Shown: positions 8,886 to 19,039 of the stretch, one piece after another | Position numbering within the stretch: the stretch's first letter is position 1 | Layout of the letters: every line of letters starts with the position of its first letter | Source of the DNA: an uncultured Bacteroidales bacterium | GTDB lineage: Bacteria > Bacteroidota > Bacteroidia > Bacteroidales > WCHB1-69 | NCBI GenBank assembly: GCA_937949745.1 | Contig: CALECM010000059.1 | Span: forward strand, 1 to 64,000 | Direction: 5' to 3' | Length of the DNA stretch: 64,000 bases | Position numbers and translations under genes: made by a program | The notes under the pieces: generated by a model | The model's input: only the letters and a program-made list of their open reading frames with translations | Databases searched by the model: none | Told to the model about the DNA's origin: nothing

Positions 8886-11800
8886 ATGAAATTGAATATA
8901 GGAAAGCATAAAAACAACAGGAGTTATTTTTCCGGTAAACATAAAGAAGAGAGGCCTTTCCGGGGAGAATTATACAACATTGAGCAGCTTAGGCAATTTG
9001 CCCGGGAAATTGCCAGGAACCAGCAGATCGTTAGCGGTACCCGTGATAATTACCTGCTGGATCGTTTAAATTACAATGATGAAGTATTAGAAAGATTCAA
9101 TAATACTACGCTTTCGGCACCCAGGCTTCATTACATTTCTCCCGCGACGGAGTGGCTGATCGATAATTATTATCTGATCGAAGAACATATTCAATTAGCC
9201 CGTAAACATTTCCCAAAAAGTTATAACCGGGAATTACCCTGTATGGTGTATGGCCCCAATAAAGGATTACCCAGAGTCTATGATATCGCGTCCAATATTA
9301 TTCTGCATGTGGATGCCCAGATCGATGAGGAATCGCTGGTTGAATTCTTTAAAGCGTATCAGACCGAATCGGTACTGAAACTAGGAGAGTTGTGGGCGGT
9401 GCCTATTATGTTACGCCTGGTGCTCATCGAAAATCTCCAAAGGATAGCTTCACAATTGGAAGTCGACCAGCGGGACAGGGATCTGGCTAACGAATGGGTG
9501 GATAAACTCGAAGATATAATTTCCACGAAAACCTCCGGACTGGTGGACGTGATCTCCGATATGAGTAAGTCTAAAATACCCCTGTCGAGTGCTTTTGTGG
9601 CGGAATTTTGTAAAAGGCTTGCCTCCCGGAAATCTTCTTTAAAACTGGCTAAGAACTGGATTGAAGAAAGATTGGCGGAAGAGGGGACGACCAGCGAAGA
9701 GATGATCAATATGGAAAGTCAGCAACAGGCTGCCGACCAGCTTTCCGTAAGTCATAGTATTAAAAGTTTACGTTTCCTGAATAATAACGACTGGAAAAAT
9801 TTTGTGGAAGAGATCAGCGTCGTGGAAGGTATTTTAAGGGAAGATCCCGCGAATGTCTATTCTACAATGGATTTCACTACCCGTGACTATTACCGGCATA
9901 CTGTCGAATCTTTGGCCCAACGCTCCCCGTACCAGGAAACCGAAATTGCACGGGAAGCCGTCGATATGGCGCGCAACGCCATGGCAAACGGAGAAACCCG
10001 CCGATGTAATCACGTGGGATATTATCTGGTAGATGACGGATTGAATGCTTTGAAGAAAACCATCGCCGTAAAACAGACTTTAAAATCCAAGCTGAGAAGC
10101 GGCTTTAAGAAACGACCTTTGCTTATTTACCTGGGATCCGTTACGATTCTGACTCTGGCCGCGACATTGGGATTTATGCTGATCACCAGTTCTCCCGGAA
10201 TGCCCGTTACCGACGGGCGACTGATCGGAGTATCGATAGTTTTTCTGATATACGTCAGTCAGCTGGCCGTATTCCTGGTTAACTGGCTGGTGAATCTGCT
10301 CGTAAAGCCACGTATGTTACCCCGGCTTGATTTTTCTGAAGGTATAAACCCGGACTGTAAAACGATAGTCGTGATTCCCACCATGATCACCCGTGAGGAT
10401 AGTATCGACGGCATATTACATGATATAGAACTTCATTATTTATCCAACCGTGATGATCAGCTTTATTTCGCATTGCTGACCGATTTTGCCGATTCAAATC
10501 AGGAAACGGAAGACAATGATCAAAAACTTCTGGACAAAACCCGGAAAGGGATCGAAAGATTGAATGAGGCATATGCGGAAGAAGGAAAGTCGCTTTTTTA
10601 CCTTTTCCACCGGCCCCGGCTATGGAACCCGGGAGAACAAAAATGGATGGGATACGAAAGGAAAAGAGGAAAGCTCATGGCCTTCAATACATTCCTGACA
10701 AAAGGAATTACAGATCCGTTTTCCATGATTGAAGGTAATATCGATTTGCTGGATAATGTCAAATATGTGATTACCCTGGATACGGATACCCAGCTTCCGC
10801 CGGAAACGGCTTATAAGATGATCGGCACTATGGCCCACCCGTTGAACCAACCGGTCTTCGATCCGGAAAAAAATATTGTGGTAAAGGGTTATGGAATTCT
10901 TCAGCCGCGGGTAGGGATCAATCTTACCAGTAGCCGCTCATCAGGCTATTCCCGCCTGTTTACCGATGATTCCGGAGTGGATCCCTATACGAGGTGTGTG
11001 TCGGATGTATACCAGGATCTTTTTCGGGAAGGTAGTTTTATAGGAAAAGGCATCTATGATGTCAGGGCTTTTGAAAAAGCTTTGAACTGCACGTTGCCGG
11101 AAAATAAAATCCTGAGCCATGATCTTTTGGAATCTTCCTATACCCGTTCCGGACTTGTAACGGATGTGGAAATTTACGAAAATTATCCGTCCGGATTCAT
11201 TTCGGACGCCAAACGCCGACACCGGTGGATAAGAGGGGACTGGCAAATTATCCAATGGATTTTTCCCCGGGTTCCTTCTTACGGTAAAGGAAAAATAAAA
11301 AACCCTATCTCCGGTGTCAATAAGTGGAAAATCGCCGATAATTTAAGACGTAGCCTGGTGCCTCCCGCCACTCTTATCTTTCTGGTTTCTTTCTGTCTGG
11401 TTTTTCCCCAGTATGTCTGGATCGCTTTGGCCCTCCTGATCGCAGTCTTACTGGTACCTTTTATAGTGAATATCTTCACCAGTATATTGCGCAAATCCAA
11501 AGACCAGTCCTGGAAAATGCACTTCCGGGAAGTGATGGTAAAAAGCGGGCATCCGTTAAAGCAGGCATTGTTTTCATTAATGGTACTTCCTTATGATGCC
11601 TACTGTTGCCTGGATGCGATCTTCCGGACTTTGTGGCGGCTTCTGGTAAGCCGTAAACATTTATTGCAGTGGCAGGTTTCTGCCGATGCCGACCGCACCG
11701 CCCCTAATACACTTGGGGCTTATTACAGGCAAATGTGGTTTTCGCCTTTTTTTGCCCTGTTATGCGGTATCTTATTAGGACTTTACAATCCCGTACTTTT

Positions 11801-14800
11801 ATATGCTTTGCCGTTTTTGATCGCCTGGTTCATCGCTCCGTTCGTGACCTGGTATTTAAGCAGGCCCGTCCGGCACAGCTCTCCGGAATTGACCCGTGAA
11901 CACCATCTGTTACTACATCGTATTGCACGGAAAACATGGCTCTTTTTTGAAGAATTTGTCAATGAACGTGAAAATTGGCTTCCCCCGGATAATTTTCAGG
12001 AAATACCGGTCCCGACAATTGCTTCCCGTACTTCACCGACCAATATCGGAATATCGCTTTTGGCAAACCTTGCGGCTTATGATTTCGGGTATTTGTCCGC
12101 CGGAGCTCTGATTGAAAGAAGCAACCAGACACTGACTACCATTACCAAATTACAGAAATACAGGGGCCATTTATACAATTGGTACGATACGCGCACCCTG
12201 GAACCTCTTCATCCGTTATATGTTTCTTCCGTAGATAGCGGGAATTTGGCCGGACATCTGATCATACTGGCCCAGGGATTGAAAGAGATCATGGATAAAC
12301 CAGTCTATTCTCCCGTTATTTTTAACGGATTACTGGACACCGTCAGGGTAATGAGGTATATCGATCCGAAACTTTCCGGTCTGGAAATCATCGAAAAAGA
12401 ATTAATAGGAAAAGAACCGCATCATCTTTTTGATGCTTACCTTTTGTTAATTTCCGTCAGGGAAAAAATGAATCTTATTAAGGAAGATGTTTTTGCAGGA
12501 AATGAGGAATTACTGAGGTGGAGGAAAGCTTTTCTGGATAATTGTCAGGATTATTTTGAAGAAATGCTTTATCTTGCTCCGTGGGTCAGGCTTTTGGAAC
12601 AGTATTCGTTAGAGGATATCAATGATAAAACTACCGGAAAATATCTGGAAGATATTCTGGCGCTCCAGGAAGTGGTTTATGACATCCCGACTTTAAGGGA
12701 AATGGAAAAATGCGGACCTCAACTCATTCCGCATATCGAAAATATACTAGGACAAATGAGAACGGATCCGGATATTCCGTCAGCCTATATTACTTATTTC
12801 ACCGACTGGCTGGTATGTGTTGAAGATATGGCGGAAAGGGCGGAAAAGAGAATGAGGATACTGAATGTGTTGGCCGTGGAAAGCGAAAGGTTTGCGGATA
12901 TGGATTTCGCATTTCTTTACAATCCGGTAAAAAAACTTTTTACAATCGGATTTAATGTTGAAGAACAGCGCGCCGATTCGGGATCTTATGACATGCTGGC
13001 ATCGGAAGCACGTTTGTGCAGCTATGTGGCGATAGCCCAGGGGCAGATTCCCCAGGAGCATTGGTTCTCCCTGGGAAGGCTTCTGATCATGCCGCAGGGT
13101 AAACCCATCCTGATGTCATGGAGCGGATCGATGTTCGAATATCTTATGCCGTTGCTGGTAATGCCCAATTTCGAACAAACCCTTTTTGACCAGACTTATA
13201 AAGGCGTGGTGCAGGAACAAATCGATTACGCGAAAAAATTCAATGTGCCCTGGGGAATTTCGGAATCCGGACTTAACCGTACGGATACCCAGTTCAATTA
13301 CCAGTACCAGGCATTCGGAATCCCGCGTCTCGGATTGAAAAGGGGCCTGAGTAAAGACCTCGTTGTTGCTCCCTACGCTACATTGCTCGCCTTAATGGTG
13401 GCTCCCCGGAAAGCCAGTGAAAATCTCCAACGGCTGACCAAAGAAGGCCATGAAGGTGTTTACGGTTATTATGAAGCCATCGATTATACTCCCTCTCATT
13501 TACCTTTGAATGAAACCAGCGTGGATGTCCGTTCTTTTATGGCCCACCATCAGGGAATGGGATTGCTTTCCTTACTTTATCTGATCAAAAAGACACCCAT
13601 GCAGGAACGTTTCTCGTCGTGTGCCATGTTCAAAGCGTACGAACTGCTGTTGCAGGAAAGAATACCGCATGGTGTTACGGCGAATGTGATTTCGGATGAT
13701 TCTAAATTTGAAATAGAAGGTTTGCATCCTTTACAGCCGGATAAATCAAATGTGAGCCGGGCATACCATTGGGTCAATACGAAACCCGAAGTCAATCTTC
13801 TCTCCAACGGTCGTTACCAGCTCATGATCAATAACAGTGGTGCAGGTTACAGTCGTTGGCATAATTTGGCCGTGACCCGCTGGCGGGAAGACGGAACCGG
13901 CGATAACCGCGGTATGTTTATCTATTTGCGCGACAATGATACGGGTGAATTTTGGTCCGTCGGTTACCAGCCTACTTTAGAGGCGACTAAAAATTACGAG
14001 GCAAAATTTTCCCAGGCATATTCGGAATTCCACCACCAGAATATGGGATTGGATGTGTTTTCCAATATTTGCGTATCGCCGGAAGATGATGTGGAATTAC
14101 GCTGTATAACTCTCTCTAACCGTTCTCATAAACCCCGTACGATAGAAATTACCAGCTATACCGAAATCGTGATGGCTCCCCAGGATGCGGATGAATCACA
14201 TCCGGTATTCAGTAATCTTTTTGTCCAGACCCGTTTCGACCCCAAAGTTTCCACCTTGTTCTGTGCACGGCGGGCCCGTTCCGAAGAGGAAAAACCTCCC
14301 CATCTTATCCATTTGATGCTGGCCGATTCCGGACAGGAAAGCGATATCTCTTTCGAGACCGATCGTTCACGCTTTATCGGTAGGGGAAATACACCGCTTT
14401 ATCCGCAGGCCATGCGGTCGACCGGACCTTTATCAGGCAGTGAAGGTTCTGTTCTGGACCCCATTGTTTCCCTTCGTCGCTATATTACTATTTTACCGGG
14501 TAAAAAGGTAACGGTATGTGTAGCGTTGGGAATTGCCGAAACCGAAGAGGCCGCTTTGGCGCTGGCTCAAAAATACCAGAATAAGAGGATGACGGATCGA
14601 GCGTTCGAATTGGCCTGGACCCACAGCCAGGTTGTATTGTACCAGTTGAATATTTCGGAAGCGGAAGCCCAGCTTTTCGCTAAACTGGCCGGAGCATTGG
14701 TTTATATGAACCCGGTTTACCGGGCGGATCCGGCTGTGCTGAAAAATAACCGGCGCGGACAGAACGGCTTGTGGGGTTACGGTATTTCCGGAGACGTGCC

Positions 14801-17606
14801 GCTTGTTGTGGTGCGTATTACCGACAGTAAAGGACTGGAATTAATTCGCCAGCTTATCCTGGCGCATGCGTACTGGCGAATGAAAGGGCTGACCGTGGAA
14901 TTGGTAGTCCTGAACGAAGATACTTCTATCTACCGGCATCCATTGCAGGATGAAATCACGAGTCTTATTACGACAGGTGTGGAAGGACCGCTTCTGAATA
15001 AACCGGGAGGGATTTTCGTCCGCCCTATTGATCAGATACCGGCTGAGGATGTGTTATTACTGCAATCGGTAGCCCGGCTTGTCTTTACGGACCAGCAGGG
15101 AAACCTCTTTGAGCAATTGGCGAAAGACAGTGTAAAGGAACCTAAATTGCCGGTATTAAAACCGGTGCGATCGAATATTGCCCATCATAATAACTGGTTG
15201 CCGCCCCGTGATCTGCTGTTCGAAAACGGTTTCGGCGGATTTACCCCCGACGGACGGGAATATGTGATCACGATCTATCCGGGAACCGCGACACCCGCTC
15301 CATGGTGTAATGTGATTGCCAATCCGAATTTCGGTACGGTAATATCCGAAAGCGGAAGCGCCTATTCATGGGCTGAAAATGCCCATGAGTTCAGGATTAC
15401 ACCCTGGAATAACGATCCGGTACAGGATAACTCCGGTGAAGCTATTTATATCAGGGATGAGGTATCGGGCCGTTACTGGTCCCCGACGCCGTTACCGGCC
15501 AGAGGTGAAACTCCTTATGTTGTAAGACACGGTTTCGGTTATTCGGTTTTCGAACATAGTGAGAACGGGATTGACTCGGAACTCTGGGTTTACGTGGCGA
15601 TAGATGCCCCGGTTAAATTTTCGGTACTTAAATTACGTAATACTTCGGGAAGACCGAGACGTCTTTCGGTGACCGGTTATTATGAATGGGTACTGGGTGA
15701 CCGGCGTTCGAAAAGTCTGTTACATGTGCAGACGGAAGTAGATCCCAAGACCGGTGTGTTATTGGCAAGAAATTTTTATAATACGGATTTCCCGGGGAAG
15801 ATTGCCTTTATTGATGCCGGGAAAAACCGTACCGTTACGGGAGACCGTCGTGAATTTATCGGGTATAACCGGACTCTTAAAAATCCGGCCGCAATGGAAA
15901 GCACCCGCCTTTCCGGCAAGACCGGTGCGGGGTTTGATCCCTGTGGCGCTGTTCAGGTGATTGTTGACCTGGCGGAAGGTGAAGAAAAAGAAGCGCGTTT
16001 CCTCCTGGGATTTGCCCATCACAAAGATGATATGCATCATCTGGTGTACCGTTTCCGCCAGACCGGCGAATGTCGCGACTGTCTGGAAAAAGTATGGGAA
16101 TATTGGAATCGTACATTGGGAACGGTTAATTTCGACACTCCGGATCCTTCGGTCAATGTAATGTCCAACGGTTGGTTGCTCTACCAGGCATTAAGCAGCC
16201 GTATATGGGCCCGGTCGGGTTTCTACCAGTCGGGAGGAGCTTTCGGTTTCCGGGATCAGTTACAGGACGTGATGGCGTTGGTACATGCCGAGCCGGCCAT
16301 CGTACGGCACCAGATATTGCTGGCCGCGCGCCATCAGTATACTAAAGGAGATGTGCAACACTGGTGGCATCCGCCTACTAATCGTGGTGTAAGGACACAT
16401 TTTTCGGATGATTACTTATGGTTGCCTTACGTTACCTGCCGCTATATCAATACGGTTCAGGATATGGGCATATTGGATGAGGAGGTCCATTTTATCGAAG
16501 GACGCGAACTTCGCCCGGATGAAGAATCGTATTATGACCTGCCTTTACGTTCGGAAGAGTCTGCATCATTATATGAACATTGTGTGCGCAGTATCCGCTA
16601 CGGACTGAAATTCGGTACACACGGATTACCTTTGATGGGAAGCGGAGACTGGAATGACGGAATGAACCTTGTGGGAAAAGACGGCAAAGGGGAAAGTGTA
16701 TGGCTTGCTTTTTTCCTCTATGATGTATTGATTAAATTTTCGGATATCGCAAAGCGGTATAACGATCAGGAGTTTGCTGATTATTGTCTGGAACAGGCCG
16801 GCCTATTGCGTCGGAATATCGCTCAAAACGGTTGGGATGGGGAATGGTACAGAAGAGCCTATTTCGATAATGGGGAGCCTCTGGGCTCCAAAGAGAACGA
16901 AGAATGCCGCATCGATTCGATTCCGCAAAGCTGGTCCATTATAAGCGGCGCCGGGGATCCTGAAAGAAGTGCTTCGGGTATGGCGCAGGTCGATATGCAA
17001 TTGGTAGACCGGCAGGCCAGATTGATAAGACTTTTCTATCCCGCTTTTGATAAATCATCCCTTAATCCGGGATATATTAAAGGTTACATTCCCGGAGTCC
17101 GTGAGAATGGCGGACAATATACGCATGCCGCCATATGGACCGCCATGGCTTTTGCCCTCGCAGGCGATACCACGAAAGCCTGGGAATTATTCGACCTCAT
17201 TAATCCTGTTCAGCACGGGAACAGTCCGGAACGAACCGCAATATACAAGGTAGAGCCTTATGTCGTAGCGGCCGACGTCTATTCCGCTCCGCAGCATTTG
17301 GGACGAGGAGGATGGACATGGTATACCGGTTCGGCATCCCTTATGTATATGCTGCTGGCTGAAACCCTGATGGGTGTGAACCGTGTCGGCAATAAGCTTA
17401 AACTTACCCCGGCGCTGCGTCCGTCATGGGATAGTTACAAAGTGCATTACCGTTATTACAGTACCGTGTACCATATTACGATTCACCGTATCAGTGATAA
17501 TTCCTCACCGAGACTGCTTTTGGACGGTAAGATACAACCTGTTGCAAATGAACTGGTCATGGCTGACGACAGGATCGAGCATTTTGTGGATCTCTGGGTC
17601 ATCTGA
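8886..17606 (+). CDS. Cyclic beta-1,2-glucan synthase-like protein (GT84 + glycoamylase-like + GH94)
   Basis: At 2906 residues this matches the size of the NdvB/ChvB/Cgs family (about 2800-2900), which polymerises UDP-glucose into beta-1,2-glucan, cyclises it and trims it by phosphorolysis. The N-terminal ~400 residues are soluble, then two membrane segments lie near 408-430 and 445-472. The glycosyltransferase domain (about 490-790) has LDTDTQLP near 630 and RHRWIRGDWQ near 778, the latter like the QxxRW-type acceptor motif. More membrane segments lie near 824-868 and 950-991. A glycoamylase-like domain (about 1100-1560) includes ASEARLCSYVAIAQGQ. The GH94 part has beta-sandwich regions and a catalytic barrel with SGGAFGFRDQLQDVM (near 2440) and GSGDWNDGMNLVG (near 2585), which carries the expected catalytic aspartate. 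No exporter gene of the NdvA/ChvA type lies nearby. Whether the product is cyclic or linear cannot be told from sequence. Confidence 0.93.
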   Translation: MKLNIGKHKNNRSYFSGKHKEERPFRGELYNIEQLRQFAREIARNQQIVSGTRDNYLLDRLNYNDEVLERFNNTTLSAPRLHYISPATEWLIDNYYLIEEHIQLARKHFPKSYNRELPCMVYGPNKGLPRVYDIASNIILHVDAQIDEESLVEFFKAYQTESVLKLGELWAVPIMLRLVLIENLQRIASQLEVDQRDRDLANEWVDKLEDIISTKTSGLVDVISDMSKSKIPLSSAFVAEFCKRLASRKSSLKLAKNWIEERLAEEGTTSEEMINMESQQQAADQLSVSHSIKSLRFLNNNDWKNFVEEISVVEGILREDPANVYSTMDFTTRDYYRHTVESLAQRSPYQETEIAREAVDMARNAMANGETRRCNHVGYYLVDDGLNALKKTIAVKQTLKSKLRSGFKKRPLLIYLGSVTILTLAATLGFMLITSSPGMPVTDGRLIGVSIVFLIYVSQLAVFLVNWLVNLLVKPRMLPRLDFSEGINPDCKTIVVIPTMITREDSIDGILHDIELHYLSNRDDQLYFALLTDFADSNQETEDNDQKLLDKTRKGIERLNEAYAEEGKSLFYLFHRPRLWNPGEQKWMGYERKRGKLMAFNTFLTKGITDPFSMIEGNIDLLDNVKYVITLDTDTQLPPETAYKMIGTMAHPLNQPVFDPEKNIVVKGYGILQPRVGINLTSSRSSGYSRLFTDDSGVDPYTRCVSDVYQDLFREGSFIGKGIYDVRAFEKALNCTLPENKILSHDLLESSYTRSGLVTDVEIYENYPSGFISDAKRRHRWIRGDWQIIQWIFPRVPSYGKGKIKNPISGVNKWKIADNLRRSLVPPATLIFLVSFCLVFPQYVWIALALLIAVLLVPFIVNIFTSILRKSKDQSWKMHFREVMVKSGHPLKQALFSLMVLPYDAYCCLDAIFRTLWRLLVSRKHLLQWQVSADADRTAPNTLGAYYRQMWFSPFFALLCGILLGLYNPVLLYALPFLIAWFIAPFVTWYLSRPVRHSSPELTREHHLLLHRIARKTWLFFEEFVNERENWLPPDNFQEIPVPTIASRTSPTNIGISLLANLAAYDFGYLSAGALIERSNQTLTTITKLQKYRGHLYNWYDTRTLEPLHPLYVSSVDSGNLAGHLIILAQGLKEIMDKPVYSPVIFNGLLDTVRVMRYIDPKLSGLEIIEKELIGKEPHHLFDAYLLLISVREKMNLIKEDVFAGNEELLRWRKAFLDNCQDYFEEMLYLAPWVRLLEQYSLEDINDKTTGKYLEDILALQEVVYDIPTLREMEKCGPQLIPHIENILGQMRTDPDIPSAYITYFTDWLVCVEDMAERAEKRMRILNVLAVESERFADMDFAFLYNPVKKLFTIGFNVEEQRADSGSYDMLASEARLCSYVAIAQGQIPQEHWFSLGRLLIMPQGKPILMSWSGSMFEYLMPLLVMPNFEQTLFDQTYKGVVQEQIDYAKKFNVPWGISESGLNRTDTQFNYQYQAFGIPRLGLKRGLSKDLVVAPYATLLALMVAPRKASENLQRLTKEGHEGVYGYYEAIDYTPSHLPLNETSVDVRSFMAHHQGMGLLSLLYLIKKTPMQERFSSCAMFKAYELLLQERIPHGVTANVISDDSKFEIEGLHPLQPDKSNVSRAYHWVNTKPEVNLLSNGRYQLMINNSGAGYSRWHNLAVTRWREDGTGDNRGMFIYLRDNDTGEFWSVGYQPTLEATKNYEAKFSQAYSEFHHQNMGLDVFSNICVSPEDDVELRCITLSNRSHKPRTIEITSYTEIVMAPQDADESHPVFSNLFVQTRFDPKVSTLFCARRARSEEEKPPHLIHLMLADSGQESDISFETDRSRFIGRGNTPLYPQAMRSTGPLSGSEGSVLDPIVSLRRYITILPGKKVTVCVALGIAETEEAALALAQKYQNKRMTDRAFELAWTHSQVVLYQLNISEAEAQLFAKLAGALVYMNPVYRADPAVLKNNRRGQNGLWGYGISGDVPLVVVRITDSKGLELIRQLILAHAYWRMKGLTVELVVLNEDTSIYRHPLQDEITSLITTGVEGPLLNKPGGIFVRPIDQIPAEDVLLLQSVARLVFTDQQGNLFEQLAKDSVKEPKLPVLKPVRSNIAHHNNWLPPRDLLFENGFGGFTPDGREYVITIYPGTATPAPWCNVIANPNFGTVISESGSAYSWAENAHEFRITPWNNDPVQDNSGEAIYIRDEVSGRYWSPTPLPARGETPYVVRHGFGYSVFEHSENGIDSELWVYVAIDAPVKFSVLKLRNTSGRPRRLSVTGYYEWVLGDRRSKSLLHVQTEVDPKTGVLLARNFYNTDFPGKIAFIDAGKNRTVTGDRREFIGYNRTLKNPAAMESTRLSGKTGAGFDPCGAVQVIVDLAEGEEKEARFLLGFAHHKDDMHHLVYRFRQTGECRDCLEKVWEYWNRTLGTVNFDTPDPSVNVMSNGWLLYQALSSRIWARSGFYQSGGAFGFRDQLQDVMALVHAEPAIVRHQILLAARHQYTKGDVQHWWHPPTNRGVRTHFSDDYLWLPYVTCRYINTVQDMGILDEEVHFIEGRELRPDEESYYDLPLRSEESASLYEHCVRSIRYGLKFGTHGLPLMGSGDWNDGMNLVGKDGKGESVWLAFFLYDVLIKFSDIAKRYNDQEFADYCLEQAGLLRRNIAQNGWDGEWYRRAYFDNGEPLGSKENEECRIDSIPQSWSIISGAGDPERSASGMAQVDMQLVDRQARLIRLFYPAFDKSSLNPGYIKGYIPGVRENGGQYTHAAIWTAMAFALAGDTTKAWELFDLINPVQHGNSPERTAIYKVEPYVVAADVYSAPQHLGRGGWTWYTGSASLMYMLLAETLMGVNRVGNKLKLTPALRPSWDSYKVHYRYYSTVYHITIHRISDNSSPRLLLDGKIQPVANELVMADDRIEHFVDLWVI

Positions 17607-17663
17607 TCCTGTCAAAAGTGTTTAGGAAAACCGTAAAAGAAGATTTATCTATGATCGTTGAGG

Positions 17664-18854
17664 TTAGTATAGGAAATTATTATGAGGATAAATCTGGATA
17701 TGAAGTTTTTTGACTTCTTCGTAAAGGACCTCTTTCAGATTGTCGATGTTTTCTTTGGTTTTGGCGGAAATAAAGAGAGTCTTATAGCCGGTTTTGGCCA
17801 TACGGGTTTGTTTTAGCTCTTCCAGCGTAATATTCTCTTTTACTTTAGGGGTCAGGTCATCCGCTTCTTTTTCTACCCAATGGTAATTATCGATTTTATT
17901 ATAGACCATAATAATGGGCTTATCACCGGCATCGATCTCGCTCAGCGTTTGGTTAACCACTTCGATCTGTTCTTCAAAATCAGGATGGCTTATGTCGACT
18001 ACGTGCAGGAGCAGGTCGGTTTCCCGTATCTCATCCAGGGTGGATTTGAAGGATTCGATCAGTCCGGTCGGTAATTTCCTGATAAAACCCACAGTATCGG
18101 AAAGCAGGAAAGGAAGGTTATCGATCACTACTTTTCTTACCGTCGTATCCAGGGTGGCAAATAATTTATTTTCGGCGAAAACATCCGATTTGCTGATCAG
18201 GTTCATAAGGGTGGATTTGCCCACATTGGTATAGCCCACTAAAGCCACTCTCACGAATTGGTCGCGATGACCCCGTTGGGTTAGTTTCTGGCGGTCGATC
18301 TCTTTCAGTTTGTTTTTCAGTAAAGCGATGCGGTCGCGTATGATACGCCGGTCGGTCTCGATCTCTTTTTCTCCCGGTCCGCGCATCCCGATTCCTCCGC
18401 GTTGTTTTTCAAGGTGGGTCCACATACGGGTTAACCTGGGTAACAGGTATTGATACTGTGCCAGTTCCACCTGTACTTTGGCATGAGCCGTACGCGCTCT
18501 TTTGGAAAAAATATCCAGGATGAGATGCGTCCGGTCCAATATTTTGCAATTGAGTATAGCTTCGATATTCCGGGCCTGGGAAGGGGAGAGTTCATCATCG
18601 AAGACCGCTATATCCGTCTTATTCTCTTTGACAAATTCAGCTACTTCTTCCAACTTTCCCGATCCGAGGTAGGTTCTGGGATCCGGGTAAGGTAAATTCT
18701 GGATAAATCTTTTCATGGGAATTCCACCTGCCGTATCCACTAAAAAAGCAAGTTCATCCAGGTATTCATTCACTTTTTCGATATTTACGGAAGGAGTGGA
18801 GACCCCAATCAGTACAGCTGTTTCAGATTTAATATCGTTGGTCAATTCGTTCAT
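17664..18854 (-). CDS. hflX: GTPase HflX
   Basis: This 396-residue protein belongs to the HflX family, a ribosome-associated GTPase that splits stalled or heat-damaged 70S ribosomes. An N-terminal HflX domain with a glycine-rich linker (GGIGMRGPGEKEIETDRR) precedes the G domain, which has G1 GYTNVGKST, the G3 DTVGF and G4 NKID. The start at 18854 (MNELTNDIK) is chosen because an in-frame TTG at 18875 lies inside the promoter -7 element (18872-18880) and could not be in the message. The gene converges on the glucan synthase gene with a 57-bp gap and is divergent from the Omp28-type gene. Family assignment is secure. Confidence 0.95.
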   Translation of the reverse strand: MNELTNDIKSETAVLIGVSTPSVNIEKVNEYLDELAFLVDTAGGIPMKRFIQNLPYPDPRTYLGSGKLEEVAEFVKENKTDIAVFDDELSPSQARNIEAILNCKILDRTHLILDIFSKRARTAHAKVQVELAQYQYLLPRLTRMWTHLEKQRGGIGMRGPGEKEIETDRRIIRDRIALLKNKLKEIDRQKLTQRGHRDQFVRVALVGYTNVGKSTLMNLISKSDVFAENKLFATLDTTVRKVVIDNLPFLLSDTVGFIRKLPTGLIESFKSTLDEIRETDLLLHVVDISHPDFEEQIEVVNQTLSEIDAGDKPIIMVYNKIDNYHWVEKEADDLTPKVKENITLEELKQTRMAKTGYKTLFISAKTKENIDNLKEVLYEEVKKLHIQIYPHNNFLY

Positions 18855-18871
18855 AGTTATCTTATTAGAAT

Positions 18872-18880
18872 GCAAAAATA
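18872..18880 (-). promoter_or_regulatory. Promoter -7 element for hflX
   Basis: TATTTTTGC on the minus strand matches the Bacteroidetes TAnnTTTG element and lies 18 bp upstream of the ATG at 18854, giving a very short leader. No strong -33 TTTG was seen. Confidence 0.6.
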
Positions 18881-18977
18881 GTGAATTATCGGCTATAAAT
18901 GAAAAATTGAAATTTGTATTTAATTATTATATACATTTCAATTAACAAAAAGTTCCTTTTTAATGTTAAAAATAGAG

Positions 18978-19006
18978 TTGACGCATTATTATTTTTATAT
19001 CTTTGC
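18978..19006 (+). promoter_or_regulatory. Bacteroidetes promoter for Omp28-type gene
   Basis: A -33-like TTGA (18978-18981) precedes TATCTTTGC (18998-19006) with a 17-base gap after TTG. This is one of the clearest promoters in the window and lies 34 bp before the ATG at 19040. Confidence 0.75.
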
Positions 19007-19039
19007 AAAAGAAACATTGTATCATTTAAAAAGAATAAC

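Noticed and set aside
15759..16040. Antisense ORFs within the giant glucan synthase gene
   Set aside because: Several 60-110 codon frames exist on both strands, as expected in a long gene of moderate GC content, and none has a promoter or domain.
18914..19039. N-terminal extension of the Omp28-type protein
   Set aside because: The extension would start upstream of the clear TATCTTTGC promoter and lacks signal-peptide character, whereas ATG 19040 begins a normal signal peptide.
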